Assembly: GCA_913055635.1 (NCBI GenBank)
Contig: CAJXLK010000002.1
Coordinates: forward strand, 1 to 64,000
Source of the DNA: an uncultured Bacteroidota bacterium
GTDB lineage: Bacteria > Bacteroidota > Bacteroidia > Bacteroidales > UBA12077
Reading direction: 5' to 3'
Length of the DNA stretch: 64,000 nt
Part shown: positions 41,176-51,695 of the stretch, in pieces
How the letters are laid out: every line of letters begins with the position of its first letter
Numbering within the stretch: position 1 is the first letter of the stretch
The notes under the pieces: model-generated
Seen by the model: the letters and a program-made list of their open reading frames with translations, nothing else
What the model was told of the DNA's origin: nothing
Databases searched by the model: none
Made by a program: the position numbers and the translations under genes

Positions 41176-41904
41176 CTGGTGGGGGGTGTCGTCCAGAGAA
41201 CGTAGATTGAGGCGCCCCAGTTCGTTTTTCCTGAAGAAATAAACAACCCCGTATTGCTGGGCTTTGCTTCGCTTATTGGCTTCTGTTTCACCGGAGAAAG
41301 TGTTTTCCACCTCATCCCATATGCTGGCAATGATTTGATCGGCTTCCTTCCTGAGCTTATGAATGTTGTCCGCTGCCCGCTGATGATTTTCCTGGAGCTG
41401 TTTCTGAAACTGGTAGGCTTCAGCAAAATTGTCATAGTTGACCTTGACAACCGCAACGGTGGGATTGGTAACCGGCGGCAAACCCGCTTTCTTGCGCTGT
41501 TCTTCCCCGTCTATGATTTTTTTTCCCCACTCCAAAAGATCCTTTTCTGAAGTCAGGGAGGGCAGCCGTTTGGTATCCTGGTTTAATCCATAATAACCCC
41601 TGGTTTTGGGCGGCATTTCACCCCGTATAATGGACATATTCACCACCTGGATGAAATGGGAAATATAAAGCCGGGCCTTTTTCATTCTTTTTTGGTAGGT
41701 CTTCTGATTGGCCGTTTGCCGTTGATAGGCCTGGTGGTATTCGGACAGGGCCTTTTCATATTTGGGCAAAAAGGAACTCAATCGTTGAAGGGTCTCCTGG
41801 GAAAAGGCCAGTTTGAAAGGAGGGATTTCTTTTCCCTGGTGATGTGCGGTTTTTAAGGCTTTCAGCCTTGACTTGTCGGTGTTGGGTAATCTTCGGTAGG
41901 GCAT
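41170..41904 (-). CDS. Conserved hypothetical soluble protein
   Basis: 244 aa uninterrupted ORF with plausible composition; convergent stop overlap with CPBP gene. Confidence 0.65.
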   Translation of the reverse strand: MPYRRLPNTDKSRLKALKTAHHQGKEIPPFKLAFSQETLQRLSSFLPKYEKALSEYHQAYQRQTANQKTYQKRMKKARLYISHFIQVVNMSIIRGEMPPKTRGYYGLNQDTKRLPSLTSEKDLLEWGKKIIDGEEQRKKAGLPPVTNPTVAVVKVNYDNFAEAYQFQKQLQENHQRAADNIHKLRKEADQIIASIWDEVENTFSGETEANKRSKAQQYGVVYFFRKNELGRLNLRSLDDTPHQS

Positions 41905-42222
41905 CGGCTGTTCATAAAATGTTCACAACTACATACGAATATAGTGATTTAATTGAGAATGTCAAGCAATTCGCAAATGAATTTCATCAGAACATTTTAC
42001 TGAATATGAAAATGATATCGAAAGATGCAGGGAAATATTGTTTCATTAACAATGGTGTTCATATCATGTTGTTGAAAAAAAGTGGCAAAAATATACAATA
42101 TTTCTTTCCGGGATGAATGCTAAAAAAAAGTCAGGGGTGATAGCCATCTGTTTGTCAGAAAAAGTGCAACTGTAAGAAGTTTTTCGTACATTTGTTATAA
42201 TCCATATCAAAATCCTAAGTCT

Positions 42223-42798
42223 TTGAAGGTTAAAAATATAATCTGGATCGGGGTGTTGTATGTACTCTTTTCCTGTCAGTCTGATCCAGGCAGGCAAAGC
42301 CTCAGTCAAATGGAGTTCACGGTGGATAGCAGCCGGCTGGCTCCTTTGATAAAGGACAGGAGCAGCGGACTTCAGTATTGTCCGCCAGCGGGCTGGGTGC
42401 GGGCACTACCTGCATCATTCAGAAGCTGCATCGATACCTCCTATTATGGCAGTTTGCCGCAAACGGTCAATGTGTTCAAGGATTCCGCTTCCACTGCTTT
42501 TCTTGTGGTTTCTGTTTATCCGGGAGAAACGGGCAACGTGGGGGATTTAAACCAATATAGGTTGAATCAGCAATCTCCCTGGCAGGATGCCCGAAAAGCC
42601 CGTTTTGAACATCATCAAATGCTTTTTGGTCAACTTTTGCTGCAAAGCCCCCGATGGGTTTCATTCCGGCTGTTTATCCAAAGAGAAAACCGGCCGGTGC
42701 GTTTTGATTATTTTGTATCCAGGTCCGTTTATCAAAATGAGGTCAGGAAGATTGAATCTTCCATTGGCTCCATCAATACCCTTTCATCGTTTAACTAA
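42223..42798 (+). CDS. Hypothetical lipoprotein
   Basis: VKNIIWIGVLYVLFSCQSD lipobox-like; 191 aa. Confidence 0.55.
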   Translation: MKVKNIIWIGVLYVLFSCQSDPGRQSLSQMEFTVDSSRLAPLIKDRSSGLQYCPPAGWVRALPASFRSCIDTSYYGSLPQTVNVFKDSASTAFLVVSVYPGETGNVGDLNQYRLNQQSPWQDARKARFEHHQMLFGQLLLQSPRWVSFRLFIQRENRPVRFDYFVSRSVYQNEVRKIESSIGSINTLSSFN

Positions 42799-42809
42799 AA
42801 CCAAATGTT

Positions 42810-43109
42810 ATGAAAAAAACAGCAGTAAAAGTGTCCGTTTTTCTTTTGGGTGTGATGTTTCTTTTTGCTTCATGCAGCACCCATGTACACACCGTTGGGC
42901 AAGGCGCCCAGGGCAACGTCAAACAGGAGGAAAGACAATGGTATGTTCTCTGGGGGCTGGTCCCCATCAATGATGTCGATAGCAAAGAAATGGCCGGAGA
43001 TGCTGAAAATTACACCATTACCACCGAGCAACAGGCCCTGGATGTGATCATCAATTTGTTTACCACTTATGTGACGGTCGTATCCAGGACGGTTACTGTG
43101 GAGAAGTAG
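42810..43109 (+). CDS. Bor-like small lipoprotein
   Basis: LLGVMFLFASCSTHVHTVGQGAQGN...WYVLWGLVPINDVDSKEMAGDAENYTITTEQQALDVIINLFTTYVTVVSRTVTVEK. Confidence 0.6.
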   Translation: MKKTAVKVSVFLLGVMFLFASCSTHVHTVGQGAQGNVKQEERQWYVLWGLVPINDVDSKEMAGDAENYTITTEQQALDVIINLFTTYVTVVSRTVTVEK

Positions 43110-43125
43110 GGGGTGAAAGTCCTCC

Positions 43126-43182
43126 TTTACAAAAAGGCCCCGGCATCTTTTCCCCTAGAAGGGATGCCGGGGCCTTGTTTTT
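43126..43182 (+). terminator. Rho-independent terminator
   Basis: GGCCCCGGCATC...GATGCCGGGGCC followed by TTGTTTTTT. Confidence 0.85.
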
Positions 43183-43188
43183 TAAATA

Positions 43189-43290
43189 ACCCCGCTTAGC
43201 GGGGTCGGAAAATTATCCCCGCTTAAAATTATCCCCGCTTAGCGGGGTTATGAAAGACCAGACCCCGCTAAGCGGGGTCTAAAAAAGCGG
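43189..43290. repeat. Cluster of intergenic palindromes: two CTTAG copies (plus truncated copy) and one inverted CTAAG copy
   Basis: 43189-43205, truncated about 43215-43224, 43232-43249, inverted 43262-43279. Confidence 0.95.
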
Positions 43291-43434
43291 GGGCCCAAAA
43301 AAGCCATTTGGATGAAGGCTGCTGCTGATTATTCCCTTTGCCAAACCTGATCAATGGATTGGGTTCTGCCCGGGGTGTGACCATCCTGATTTTTATATTA
43401 CATTTGATGTTTTACTCAACAAAAAGCAACGAGT

Positions 43435-44337
43435 ATGGTGAACGTAAAACTCACGGAAGATTTTCATATGTCCCGTATAGTTAGAGGGATGTGGCGGCTG
43501 GATGAATGGGATCTGAATGATCAGCAGTTATTGAAAAATGTGGAAGAGACCCTGGATATGGGCATCAACACGTTTGATCATGCGGATGTCTATGGGGATT
43601 ATAGCTGCGAACAGTTGTTCGGACAGGTCTTTAATCTGAAGCCCGGTTTGAGGAAACGCATGCAGCTGGTGACCAAATGCGGGATCAAGATGCTTTCTTC
43701 CAAATACCCCCAGCGCAAGTTAAAACATTATGATACCGGTTATGACCATATCATATCGAGCGTTGAACAATCGCTGCAGAATTTCAACACCGATTACATT
43801 GATCTGTTGCTAATCCATCGCCCTGATCCGTTGATGGATCCGGCATCTACTGCCAGGGCTTTTGAGCAGCTGGCCAGAGATGGCAAAGTGCTCCATTTTG
43901 GGGTTTCCAATTTTACCCCGCGGCAATTTGAGATGCTGAATGCTTTTTATTCGGGTGAACTGGTTACCAATCAAATTGAGGTTTCCCCTTACAACCTTGA
44001 AAATTTTCAGAACCACAACCTGGAGTTTCTAATGAAAGAGGGCATAAGCCCCATGGGCTGGTCTCCATTAAGTGGTGGTGACATTTACCAGCCGTCGGAT
44101 CAAAAAGGGATGCGGGTAAAGAAGCAGCTGGAGGACGTTGCCCGGGAATTGGGTGTTGATGGGATCGACAAGGTGATTTATGCCTGGATTCTTCGTCATC
44201 CGGCAGGTATACTGCCCATCACCGGAACTGCTAAAACTTCACGGGTTCAGCGTGCCGTTGATGCTTTAAATATCCCCCTCACCCGCGAGCAGTGGTTCAA
44301 GATCTATTCGGCTTCCCTGGGAGCGGATGTGCCTTAA
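43435..44337 (+). CDS. Aldo/keto reductase
   Basis: MGINTFDHADVYGDYSCEQLFG; LVTKCGI; DYIDLLLIHRPDPLMD; LHFGVSNFTPRQFEML. Confidence 0.92.
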   Translation: MVNVKLTEDFHMSRIVRGMWRLDEWDLNDQQLLKNVEETLDMGINTFDHADVYGDYSCEQLFGQVFNLKPGLRKRMQLVTKCGIKMLSSKYPQRKLKHYDTGYDHIISSVEQSLQNFNTDYIDLLLIHRPDPLMDPASTARAFEQLARDGKVLHFGVSNFTPRQFEMLNAFYSGELVTNQIEVSPYNLENFQNHNLEFLMKEGISPMGWSPLSGGDIYQPSDQKGMRVKKQLEDVARELGVDGIDKVIYAWILRHPAGILPITGTAKTSRVQRAVDALNIPLTREQWFKIYSASLGADVP

Positions 44338-44459
44338 GACGCCTGTACAATAAACTTTTCAGAATGGTCTGTCCGGGGCTTCCGAAAGTTTTGGGTTATC
44401 GCAGCGCTGTATATGAACTGTAGCCCCCTGGATGCACCGCGGTTAAGCTGCCTTCGGGA

Positions 44460-46751
44460 TTATCGACGCAGGTCTTTGGCTGCCTTAACCATGTTTTGGA
44501 GGGCTGGCAGGGCTTCATCCCACTTTCGTGTCTTGAGCCCGCAGTCGGGATTGACCCAGATCTGTTGTTTGGGTATTACCTTTACCGCTTTTTTTAGCAG
44601 GTTTTCCATTTCAGATGCGGAAGGGACCCTGGGAGAATGGATGTCGTATACCCCCGGACCGATTTCATTGGGGTATTGATAATCGCCGAAGGCTTCCAGG
44701 AGTTCCATCTGAGATCGGGATGTTTCGATGGTGATCACATCTGCATCGAGATCGGCAATATGCTCTATGATATCATTGAACTCAGAGTAGCACATGTGGG
44801 TATGGATCTGGGTGTCATCATTCACTCCGGATGAGGCAATGCGGAAAGCTTTAACGGCCCATTGCAGGTATTGCGGCCAGTATTTTTTGCGCAGGGGCAG
44901 GCCCTCGCGGAAGGCCGGTTCGTCAATCTGGATCAGCTTGATACCGGCTTGTTCCAGGTCAGCCACCTCATCGCGGATGGCCAGTGCAATTTGGTGGGCT
45001 GTTGCATGCCGGGGCTGGTCATCTCTGGCAAAAGACCATTGAAGAAGGGTAACCGGGCCGGTCAGCATGCCTTTGACCCAATGATCGGTAAGCGATTGGG
45101 CATAAGATGACCATTCCACCGTCATCGGTTTTTTTCTTTCCACGTCGCCAAAGATGATGGGCGGTTTAACCCCACGGGTTCCGTAACTTTGAACCCAGCC
45201 GTTTTGGGTAAAGGCAAAGCCTTCGAGTTGTTCGCCGAAGTACTCGACCATATCGTTGCGTTCAAACTCGCCGTGGACAAGCACATCGAGGCCGATCTCT
45301 TCCTGTTGCCGGATGGCTTGTGCAATTAACCGGCGCAGGTGTTGTTCATACTCCCCGCGGGTAATTTCCCCCCGTCTGTACTGCCGGCGTACTTTTCTGA
45401 CCTGGCTGGTTTGAGGAAAAGACCCGATGGTGGTGGTCGGGTACTGAGGCAAATGCAGTTGATTGGCTTGTTTTTGATGCCTCTCCGGGAAAGGGTGTTT
45501 GCGGGTGGTCATATCCGGGTTAACCCCATCCATTCGCTCTTGTACGCTTTGTTTGTGGATGCGTTCCGACTTACCCCTGCTTTGAATGGCTTGGCGGTTG
45601 TTCGCGAGGGCCGATTTATACTGGTGATGTGTGGCCGGATTAGCTAATCCAGCCAGGGTTTTTACTTCATGCACTTTTTGCCGGGCAAAAGCCAGCCAGT
45701 TCTTGATCTCAGAGGGAAGATGATCTTCATCTTTTTCCAGCTCCAAGTCGTAAGGAACATGCAACAGCGAACTGGAGGGGGCGATGAAGAGTTGTTCGGG
45801 TTTCTTTTGTTCAAGGGCTTTTTGGGTCATTTGAAGCGATTGCTCCAGGTCGTTTTTCCAGACATTTCTTCCATCGATCAGGCCAAGGGAAAGGTTGAGG
45901 TTTTCCGGGGCGGATGCCAGTACATTGTCGAGTTGCTGCGGGTCACTGACCAAATCCAGGTGCAAACCCTGAACCGGCAGGGAAACAGCCAGTGAGGTGT
46001 TGTCGTGGAGCCCCTCAAAGAAGCTGGTTATCATGAGTTTCAACGACGGCAATGCTGCATGGAGCTGCTGGTAAACCTGCCGGTAAACATCCCTGGTCTT
46101 ATCATCCAGATCCAGCGAGAGAAAAGGTTCATCCAGTTGTACCCACTGAGCCCCGGCCTGCTGCAAGTCGGCAAGCATCTCCCGGTAAACCGGTAACAAA
46201 CGACTGATCAGATCCAGGCGGCTGAAACCCACATCCTTCTCTTTGCCCAGCAATAAAAAAGATACCGGTCCAATCATCACCGGTTTGGGCTCAAAGCCAT
46301 ATTCCTTGCCCTCTCTATATTCCCTGACCATCTTGTGCGAATGGCTGGTGAAAGTTTGATCGCTGGTAAACTCAGGCACAATGTAGTGGTAATTCGTATC
46401 AAACCATTTGGTCATTTCCATAGGGATGATGTCATGACCCCCCTGCTGATAGCCCCTGGCCATGGCAAAATACAAATCCATCGGATCCAACTCCTTTAGA
46501 ACCTGAAAACGCCGGGGAATGGCATCAACGGCAAATGCCATGTCCAGAATATGATCATAAAAGGAGAAATCATTGACCGGAACCATATCAATGCCGGCTT
46601 CCTTTTGAACCCCCCAGTTGTATTGCCGCTGCCGGCGGCCGGCTTCAACCAGTTCATCTCTTGTTATTTTGCCCGACCAGTATCGTTCACAGGCTTTTTT
46701 TATTTCCCTGTTGGCTCCTATCCGCGGATAACCTAACACATGCGTTATCAT
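44460..46751 (-). CDS. metE: Cobalamin-independent methionine synthase
   Basis: 763 aa; LGYPRIGANREIKKACERYWSG; TTTIGSFPQTSQVRKVRRQYRRGEI; HMCYSEFNDII; GPGVYDIHSPRVPS; WVNPDCGLKTR. Confidence 0.95.
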   Translation of the reverse strand: MITHVLGYPRIGANREIKKACERYWSGKITRDELVEAGRRQRQYNWGVQKEAGIDMVPVNDFSFYDHILDMAFAVDAIPRRFQVLKELDPMDLYFAMARGYQQGGHDIIPMEMTKWFDTNYHYIVPEFTSDQTFTSHSHKMVREYREGKEYGFEPKPVMIGPVSFLLLGKEKDVGFSRLDLISRLLPVYREMLADLQQAGAQWVQLDEPFLSLDLDDKTRDVYRQVYQQLHAALPSLKLMITSFFEGLHDNTSLAVSLPVQGLHLDLVSDPQQLDNVLASAPENLNLSLGLIDGRNVWKNDLEQSLQMTQKALEQKKPEQLFIAPSSSLLHVPYDLELEKDEDHLPSEIKNWLAFARQKVHEVKTLAGLANPATHHQYKSALANNRQAIQSRGKSERIHKQSVQERMDGVNPDMTTRKHPFPERHQKQANQLHLPQYPTTTIGSFPQTSQVRKVRRQYRRGEITRGEYEQHLRRLIAQAIRQQEEIGLDVLVHGEFERNDMVEYFGEQLEGFAFTQNGWVQSYGTRGVKPPIIFGDVERKKPMTVEWSSYAQSLTDHWVKGMLTGPVTLLQWSFARDDQPRHATAHQIALAIRDEVADLEQAGIKLIQIDEPAFREGLPLRKKYWPQYLQWAVKAFRIASSGVNDDTQIHTHMCYSEFNDIIEHIADLDADVITIETSRSQMELLEAFGDYQYPNEIGPGVYDIHSPRVPSASEMENLLKKAVKVIPKQQIWVNPDCGLKTRKWDEALPALQNMVKAAKDLRR

Positions 46752-46823
46752 AACAGCCTCCTTTGCTTATTTGATGGATCTTTCCCTGGATTATAAATGA
46801 TATGGACTCAATTTTTAATATCG

Positions 46824-46839
46824 GTTGATCTTGATCAAC
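46824..46839. promoter_or_regulatory. FNR/CRP-type palindrome GTTGATCTTGATCAAC upstream of metE
   Basis: Contains TTGAT-N4-ATCAA, matching the FNR-type consensus exactly; 73 bp upstream of the metE start. Confidence 0.5.
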
Positions 46840-47164
46840 ATGTTTTCAGTTTCTAGATTTTTTATTGGCCGGATGCATTTAACTTTAACCCGCCCTGGGG
46901 ACTATCCCTGTTCTACATACATGTTAACCATCTGCTGACATTTCATTCAACATCTTTTACTACATATGAACCCTTTTTTTGTTGAATGGAATGGGCTGAT
47001 TTTTAAATGGCCTTGTTGAATGGCTGAACTAAAAGGCGAAAAGGTGGAAAAATGTTGGGAGCTGTTATTTTAAATGGCTGACGAAATGGATGCCCTTAAT
47101 TCTGGGATAGGAACCAGGCATAAGGTCATTAATGGGCATAATGCAATTCAAGGGGTGGGAAGGC

Positions 47165-48031
47165 TTAGATAAATTTCTGCAACAAGCCTTTGTTGGGGGC
47201 TTTTTTAAGTTTGCGCAGGGCGATGTTTTTAATTTGGCGTACCCTCTCCTTGGAAAGTTTCATGTTCCCGGCAATTTCGCCAAGGGAGAGTTTGATTTTG
47301 CCGTTTAATCCAAAGAAATGTTCTACGATCATCGTTTCCTTTGGGGTGAGAGAAGTAAGGGCTGAATTGATCTCTTTCTGCAGCGATTCGGTGAGCAGGC
47401 CATTATCCGGGGCCGGGTTGTTGGTGGGTACGATAAAATCGATCAAATTGCCTTTGTCTTCATCCTGGCCTTTTACCGGGGCATCGAGTGACTGGTGGCG
47501 GTTTTTGATGTGATGGGCCACCGCGACCATTTCTTCACTCATTTTAGCCTCCCGGGCGATCTCTTCATCGGAAGGTTCCCGTTCATATTTTTGTTCCAGT
47601 TCGGCAGCGGCCCGGTTGACCTTGTTGATGTTGGCAATTTTATTCAGAGGCAGGCGAACAATGCGGCACTGTTCACCAATGGCCTGGATGATGGCCTGGC
47701 GGATCCACCATACGGCATAGGAAATGAATTTGAAGCCCCGGGTTTCATCAAAGCGCCGTGCTGCCCGGATGAGTCCAAGGTTGCCTTCGTTGATCAAATC
47801 CTGAAGGCTCAGGCCACGACCCTGGTATTGCTTGGCGACGGATACCACGAATCGCAGATTGGCCAGGGTAAGCCTTTCCAGGGCCTTTTCATCCCCCTGT
47901 TTGATCAGCCGTGTCAGCTCCACTTCCTCCTGAGCCGAGAGCAACTCGTACTTGCTGATGTCATGGAAATATTTATCTATTGAGTCCTGACCCCGGTCAG
48001 TGACCTGCTTGGAAATGATTAATTGTCTCAT
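47165..48031 (-). CDS. RNA polymerase sigma-70 factor (Bacteroidetes primary-like RpoD/SigA)
   Basis: SIDKYFHDISKYELLSAQEEVELTRLIKQGDEKALERLTLANLRFVVSVAKQYQGRGLSLQDLINEGNLGLIRAARRFDETRGFKFISYAVWWIRQAI; region 4 SKERVRQIKNIALRKLKK. Confidence 0.92.
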   Translation of the reverse strand: MRQLIISKQVTDRGQDSIDKYFHDISKYELLSAQEEVELTRLIKQGDEKALERLTLANLRFVVSVAKQYQGRGLSLQDLINEGNLGLIRAARRFDETRGFKFISYAVWWIRQAIIQAIGEQCRIVRLPLNKIANINKVNRAAAELEQKYEREPSDEEIAREAKMSEEMVAVAHHIKNRHQSLDAPVKGQDEDKGNLIDFIVPTNNPAPDNGLLTESLQKEINSALTSLTPKETMIVEHFFGLNGKIKLSLGEIAGNMKLSKERVRQIKNIALRKLKKAPNKGLLQKFI

Positions 48032-48187
48032 TGTACCATTGATAAAATAAAGTTTATTTAAACACTCCATTACCCCTTTACCGGTTCAAGATCTGGGTAT
48101 CAGGTAGGGTGTGGGAACAGAAAACTTTTTTGTAAGGGCTTTCAGCCTTTTTTCTTCTATAAGTCCACCCTTATAAGTCCGTCGGGA

Positions 48188-48457
48188 CTATGATTTTCTT
48201 CTGTTGTAATTATTCTTTTTTGGTTTGGCAATGTTCACCCGGATATGCCGCCCGTCAACCTCCTGGCTGTTGAGGTGCTGTATGGCTTTCCTGCCTTCAT
48301 CGTCATTCTTCATCTCCACAAAACCATATCCTTTACTGTCGCCCGTTTCCTTATCGGTAATGATCCTGGCTGAAGCAACTTCGCCGTACTTTTCGAAGGT
48401 TTTTCTAAGTTTGTCTTCGTCTACCGTGTAATTTAAATTGCCAATGTAGATGTTCAT
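48188..48457 (-). CDS. RNA recognition motif (RRM) protein
   Basis: MNIYIGNLNYTVDEDKLRKTFEKYGEVASARIITDKETGDSKGYGFVEM (RNP1/RNP2). Confidence 0.93.
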   Translation of the reverse strand: MNIYIGNLNYTVDEDKLRKTFEKYGEVASARIITDKETGDSKGYGFVEMKNDDEGRKAIQHLNSQEVDGRHIRVNIAKPKKNNYNRRKS

Positions 48458-48738
48458 GGTTTTGGTCTTTGGAATAAAAAGTTAAAGTTCAGACAAAAAT
48501 CCGGTGCTATAAGTTCAACTCCAAATCAGGTTGATTTATTGCGATCCCATCATTAAATAAGGATACATCTCATCATTCAGGGGTTTGAGGTTGATTATGC
48601 CGCCGGTTGATTCTTTGAACCTGACTGCCCGATATATTTTTAGGGGTCAGGATCCCGGTATGGAAACCTATAAAGGTAATGATTTTTTTTGACAATATGA
48701 AGCGTTTGTATAAAGGGAAGAAAGAGGGTAATGTGGGG

Positions 48739-49392
48739 TTATTGTTCAATCAGGGTGGGCAGTTGATTGATCCGCTTTTGGGTTTTTGACGAATAAAAAG
48801 GTTGGGTTAATTTTGGGTAGAGTTTTCCGGGAAATGCCTTTTCAATGGCCTGAAGGCTTTTTAGTCCGAAGATAGAAGCAATGGCGATGGGATCGGTTCG
48901 CCAGTAGGTATGGCCTTCATAGAATCCGTAGCGCATGATGTATTGGGGTTCAATTTCCACGGTATTGATGGTGGTAAGGGATTTTTTGAGCCGTTTAAAT
49001 TTTTCGGGCGACAGGTGGGCGTATTTTTCTTCGAGCCAATGGGCTTCCTGCTCATTCATTTCGCGCTGAAGGGTAATGTGAAAACCGCCTTCAATGTTGT
49101 CATTAAAAATGGATTTTTGGCCACCTTTGGTGTCTTCAGCGTCCACATAGATTTGTTTGCCGTTGTAATAAAACCGGGAGATATTTTCCCATCGGTGGCG
49201 GGTCACCGCGATGATGAATTCCTGTTGGTCGGTGGTGGTAAAAGGAGATGCCAGCCGGGGGAAGTGATCGTTTACCTCCGGGTAAAGCCGGTAAGGCAAT
49301 GTATCCAAAAGGATGGGCCGGGCCTGCGTTTTTCCCCCAGTGGTTAGTACCACAAGCGCCCAAAAGACAGCTATTTGCACAATATTTTTCAT
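48739..49392 (-). CDS. Hypothetical exported protein
   Basis: Signal peptide-like N-term; 217 aa. Confidence 0.6.
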   Translation of the reverse strand: MKNIVQIAVFWALVVLTTGGKTQARPILLDTLPYRLYPEVNDHFPRLASPFTTTDQQEFIIAVTRHRWENISRFYYNGKQIYVDAEDTKGGQKSIFNDNIEGGFHITLQREMNEQEAHWLEEKYAHLSPEKFKRLKKSLTTINTVEIEPQYIMRYGFYEGHTYWRTDPIAIASIFGLKSLQAIEKAFPGKLYPKLTQPFYSSKTQKRINQLPTLIEQ

Positions 49393-49601
49393 GGTTTTTG
49401 TAAGTTACGAAAAATGATCGTTGGGCGCCAATACGAAATTTTTTACCCGGGTCTCTTCAGACATCGACATATTGAATAAGGTATTTGCCGGAGTGCCTGG
49501 CCTTTGAAATGTTGCAAAACATTTGGTCAATGAATCTCTCTCTATAAATTACTACAACCCTGCATCATTTTTTGCGTAAAAAAATCATAAAAATTATAGT
49601 T

Positions 49602-49616
49602 TGTTGACAGTCAACA
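49602..49616. promoter_or_regulatory. Palindrome TGTTGAC-A-GTCAACA upstream of PAS histidine kinase
   Basis: Perfect 7-bp arms, about 140 bp upstream of the start at 49755. Confidence 0.4.
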
Positions 49617-49754
49617 TATTAATTACGTGTTGTTTTCCCGATCCATTCATGGGTGAATGGTTTTACCTGAACCAGGATTTTGTTTGCTTCTGTACCAATT
49701 AGCATAAGTGGATTTTAAGAAGTTTAGATTTTAGAATGCTGAATTTTTGAATAT

Positions 49755-51341
49755 ATGGTAAAGGATGAAAACGTAACAGAAACGATTAGGCGGGAAAATG
49801 AACAGCTAAAGCAACAATTGGCCGAGGTGCGGCAGGAGAATGAAAGGTTGAAGCAGGCTGAATGCAATGATTGTTATCGCACCATCGTGGAGCATCTCAT
49901 TGATGCATTGGTCATTCACGATTTTGATGGGACCATTCTTTTTGTCAACCAGCAAACCTGTAAATTGTTGGGATATTCGGCTCAGGGGCTTCGTGGCAGT
50001 CTCCTGACAAGTATTCATCCTTCACGGGGTCGGGAAAAGATAAGAGAAGTTATTGACCATCAGATGTGGTATGCTGAGCGGGTGATTGAGCAGGAATTGC
50101 TGGCCGCAGATGGCACGGTTATACCGGTTGAAGTTACCGTCAAAATCGTTTCCCGAGAAGGGAAGGGTCAGATTCATAGTTTTGTTCGTGATATTCGACA
50201 AAGAAAAGAGGTGGAAGCCCAATTAAGGGCAAGTGAGGAAAAGTTCAGAAGCTTTGTGGATCATTCATCTGACTCCATGTCCATAGTCGATGAGACCGGT
50301 AGGATTATTTTTGTCAATAGGGCGCATCAAATGTTAACCGGTTACAGGGAGAATGAGGTTTTGGGTTTATACATCTGGGACCTGGCATATCAATTGATGT
50401 CGGAAACCGATAAGGCCAGCTATGGTTATCAATATGTAAAACGCACCATAGCTGAATTTATCAGGAACCAGGAGGATAATCCGGATTATATGAGTCATGG
50501 CATGAGTCTGCAGAGCAGGGATGGTTCTGTTCGGTATGTTCAGGAGGTAGTCTTTTGCATTCCGGGTGAGGAGCAAGTTCGTTTTGGAGCCATCCAACGT
50601 GATGTCACTCAATTGAAGCAGCAGGAGGGGAAACTGCGGGAAGCCAACGCCACCAAGGATAAATTTTTTTCTATTATTGCCCATGACCTGAGAAATCCGT
50701 TCAACAACATTCTTGGGTTTTCTCAGTTGGCATTAAGGCACTTGCACAAGCAAAACTATAAAAAACTGGAGCAGTATTGTCGCAGCATACATGATTCGGC
50801 CTATCAAACATGGTATTTGCTGAACAACCTGCTGCATTGGTCCAGGTTGCAGCGGGGACAAATGGAGTTCAATCCCCAACCGCAATATCTTTATCACACA
50901 GTTTCAGAGGCACTTAAATTATTTCAGCCGGATCAGCAGAAGAAAGCCCTTGAGATCAGCGTAGATGTTTCTTCGAACCTGCAGGTAATAGCCGATGCGT
51001 TTATGCTGGAAACCATTTTGCGCAATCTCCTCTCCAATGCCATCAAGTACACCAATAAACAGGGACAGATTAGCGTTGAAGCATTGCAGGAAAACGGAAC
51101 TGTTCGCATTTCGGTTCAAGACGACGGCGAAGGAATGCCGGAGGAAGTGAGGCGGGCGCTTTTTCGCATGGACAGAAAGAATTCAAAGCCGGGCACCGAA
51201 GGGGAAGAAGGCACCGGCCTGGGTTTGATCCTTTGCAAGGAATTTGTCGAACAACATGGCGGTGCAATCCGGGTGGAAAGCGCTCCCCAAAGGGGCTCGA
51301 CTTTTACCTTTACCCTGCCCGGTGATGGGGAAAATCAATGA
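49755..51341 (+). CDS. PAS-PAS sensor histidine kinase
   Basis: Two PAS domains; FFSIIAHDLRNPFNNILGFSQLAL; LRNLLSNAIKYTNKQGQ; GTGLGLILCKEFVEQHGG. Confidence 0.93.
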   Translation: MVKDENVTETIRRENEQLKQQLAEVRQENERLKQAECNDCYRTIVEHLIDALVIHDFDGTILFVNQQTCKLLGYSAQGLRGSLLTSIHPSRGREKIREVIDHQMWYAERVIEQELLAADGTVIPVEVTVKIVSREGKGQIHSFVRDIRQRKEVEAQLRASEEKFRSFVDHSSDSMSIVDETGRIIFVNRAHQMLTGYRENEVLGLYIWDLAYQLMSETDKASYGYQYVKRTIAEFIRNQEDNPDYMSHGMSLQSRDGSVRYVQEVVFCIPGEEQVRFGAIQRDVTQLKQQEGKLREANATKDKFFSIIAHDLRNPFNNILGFSQLALRHLHKQNYKKLEQYCRSIHDSAYQTWYLLNNLLHWSRLQRGQMEFNPQPQYLYHTVSEALKLFQPDQQKKALEISVDVSSNLQVIADAFMLETILRNLLSNAIKYTNKQGQISVEALQENGTVRISVQDDGEGMPEEVRRALFRMDRKNSKPGTEGEEGTGLGLILCKEFVEQHGGAIRVESAPQRGSTFTFTLPGDGENQ

Positions 51342-51695
51342 AAATATACAGCCTCGCTAACGATAATTTGCTGATTCAATTATGACCAGCCGCTGCCATT
51401 TTTTGATCAATTGATTCCTGTGATGTTTGAATGGCGTATCCGATTGGTGTAGCCAACCTCCTTTTTTCTTAACTGTTGGGAGCACAAGGGTGTTTTTATT
51501 TTTAAGCCATCCCTGGCTTCCTGTAGGGCATTGGAAGGGTGGCTTGAATCCCCTTTAAATGGTTTTTTAATGTTGCCCGGGATGCAAAAGACGATTTTTT
51601 TTATTGGCCCCCGGTTTTTGTTGGGGGTCTGCTTTTTTATATTTTTATAATGGAGGTTTGCTAACTGTTGAACCGAAGTAACCGGATTTGTCCTT

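Noticed and set aside
46752-47000. SAM-type riboswitch upstream of metE
   Set aside because: Could not identify conserved SAM-I/SAM-II cores by eye; only the FNR-like palindrome stands out. An Infernal/Rfam scan would decide.
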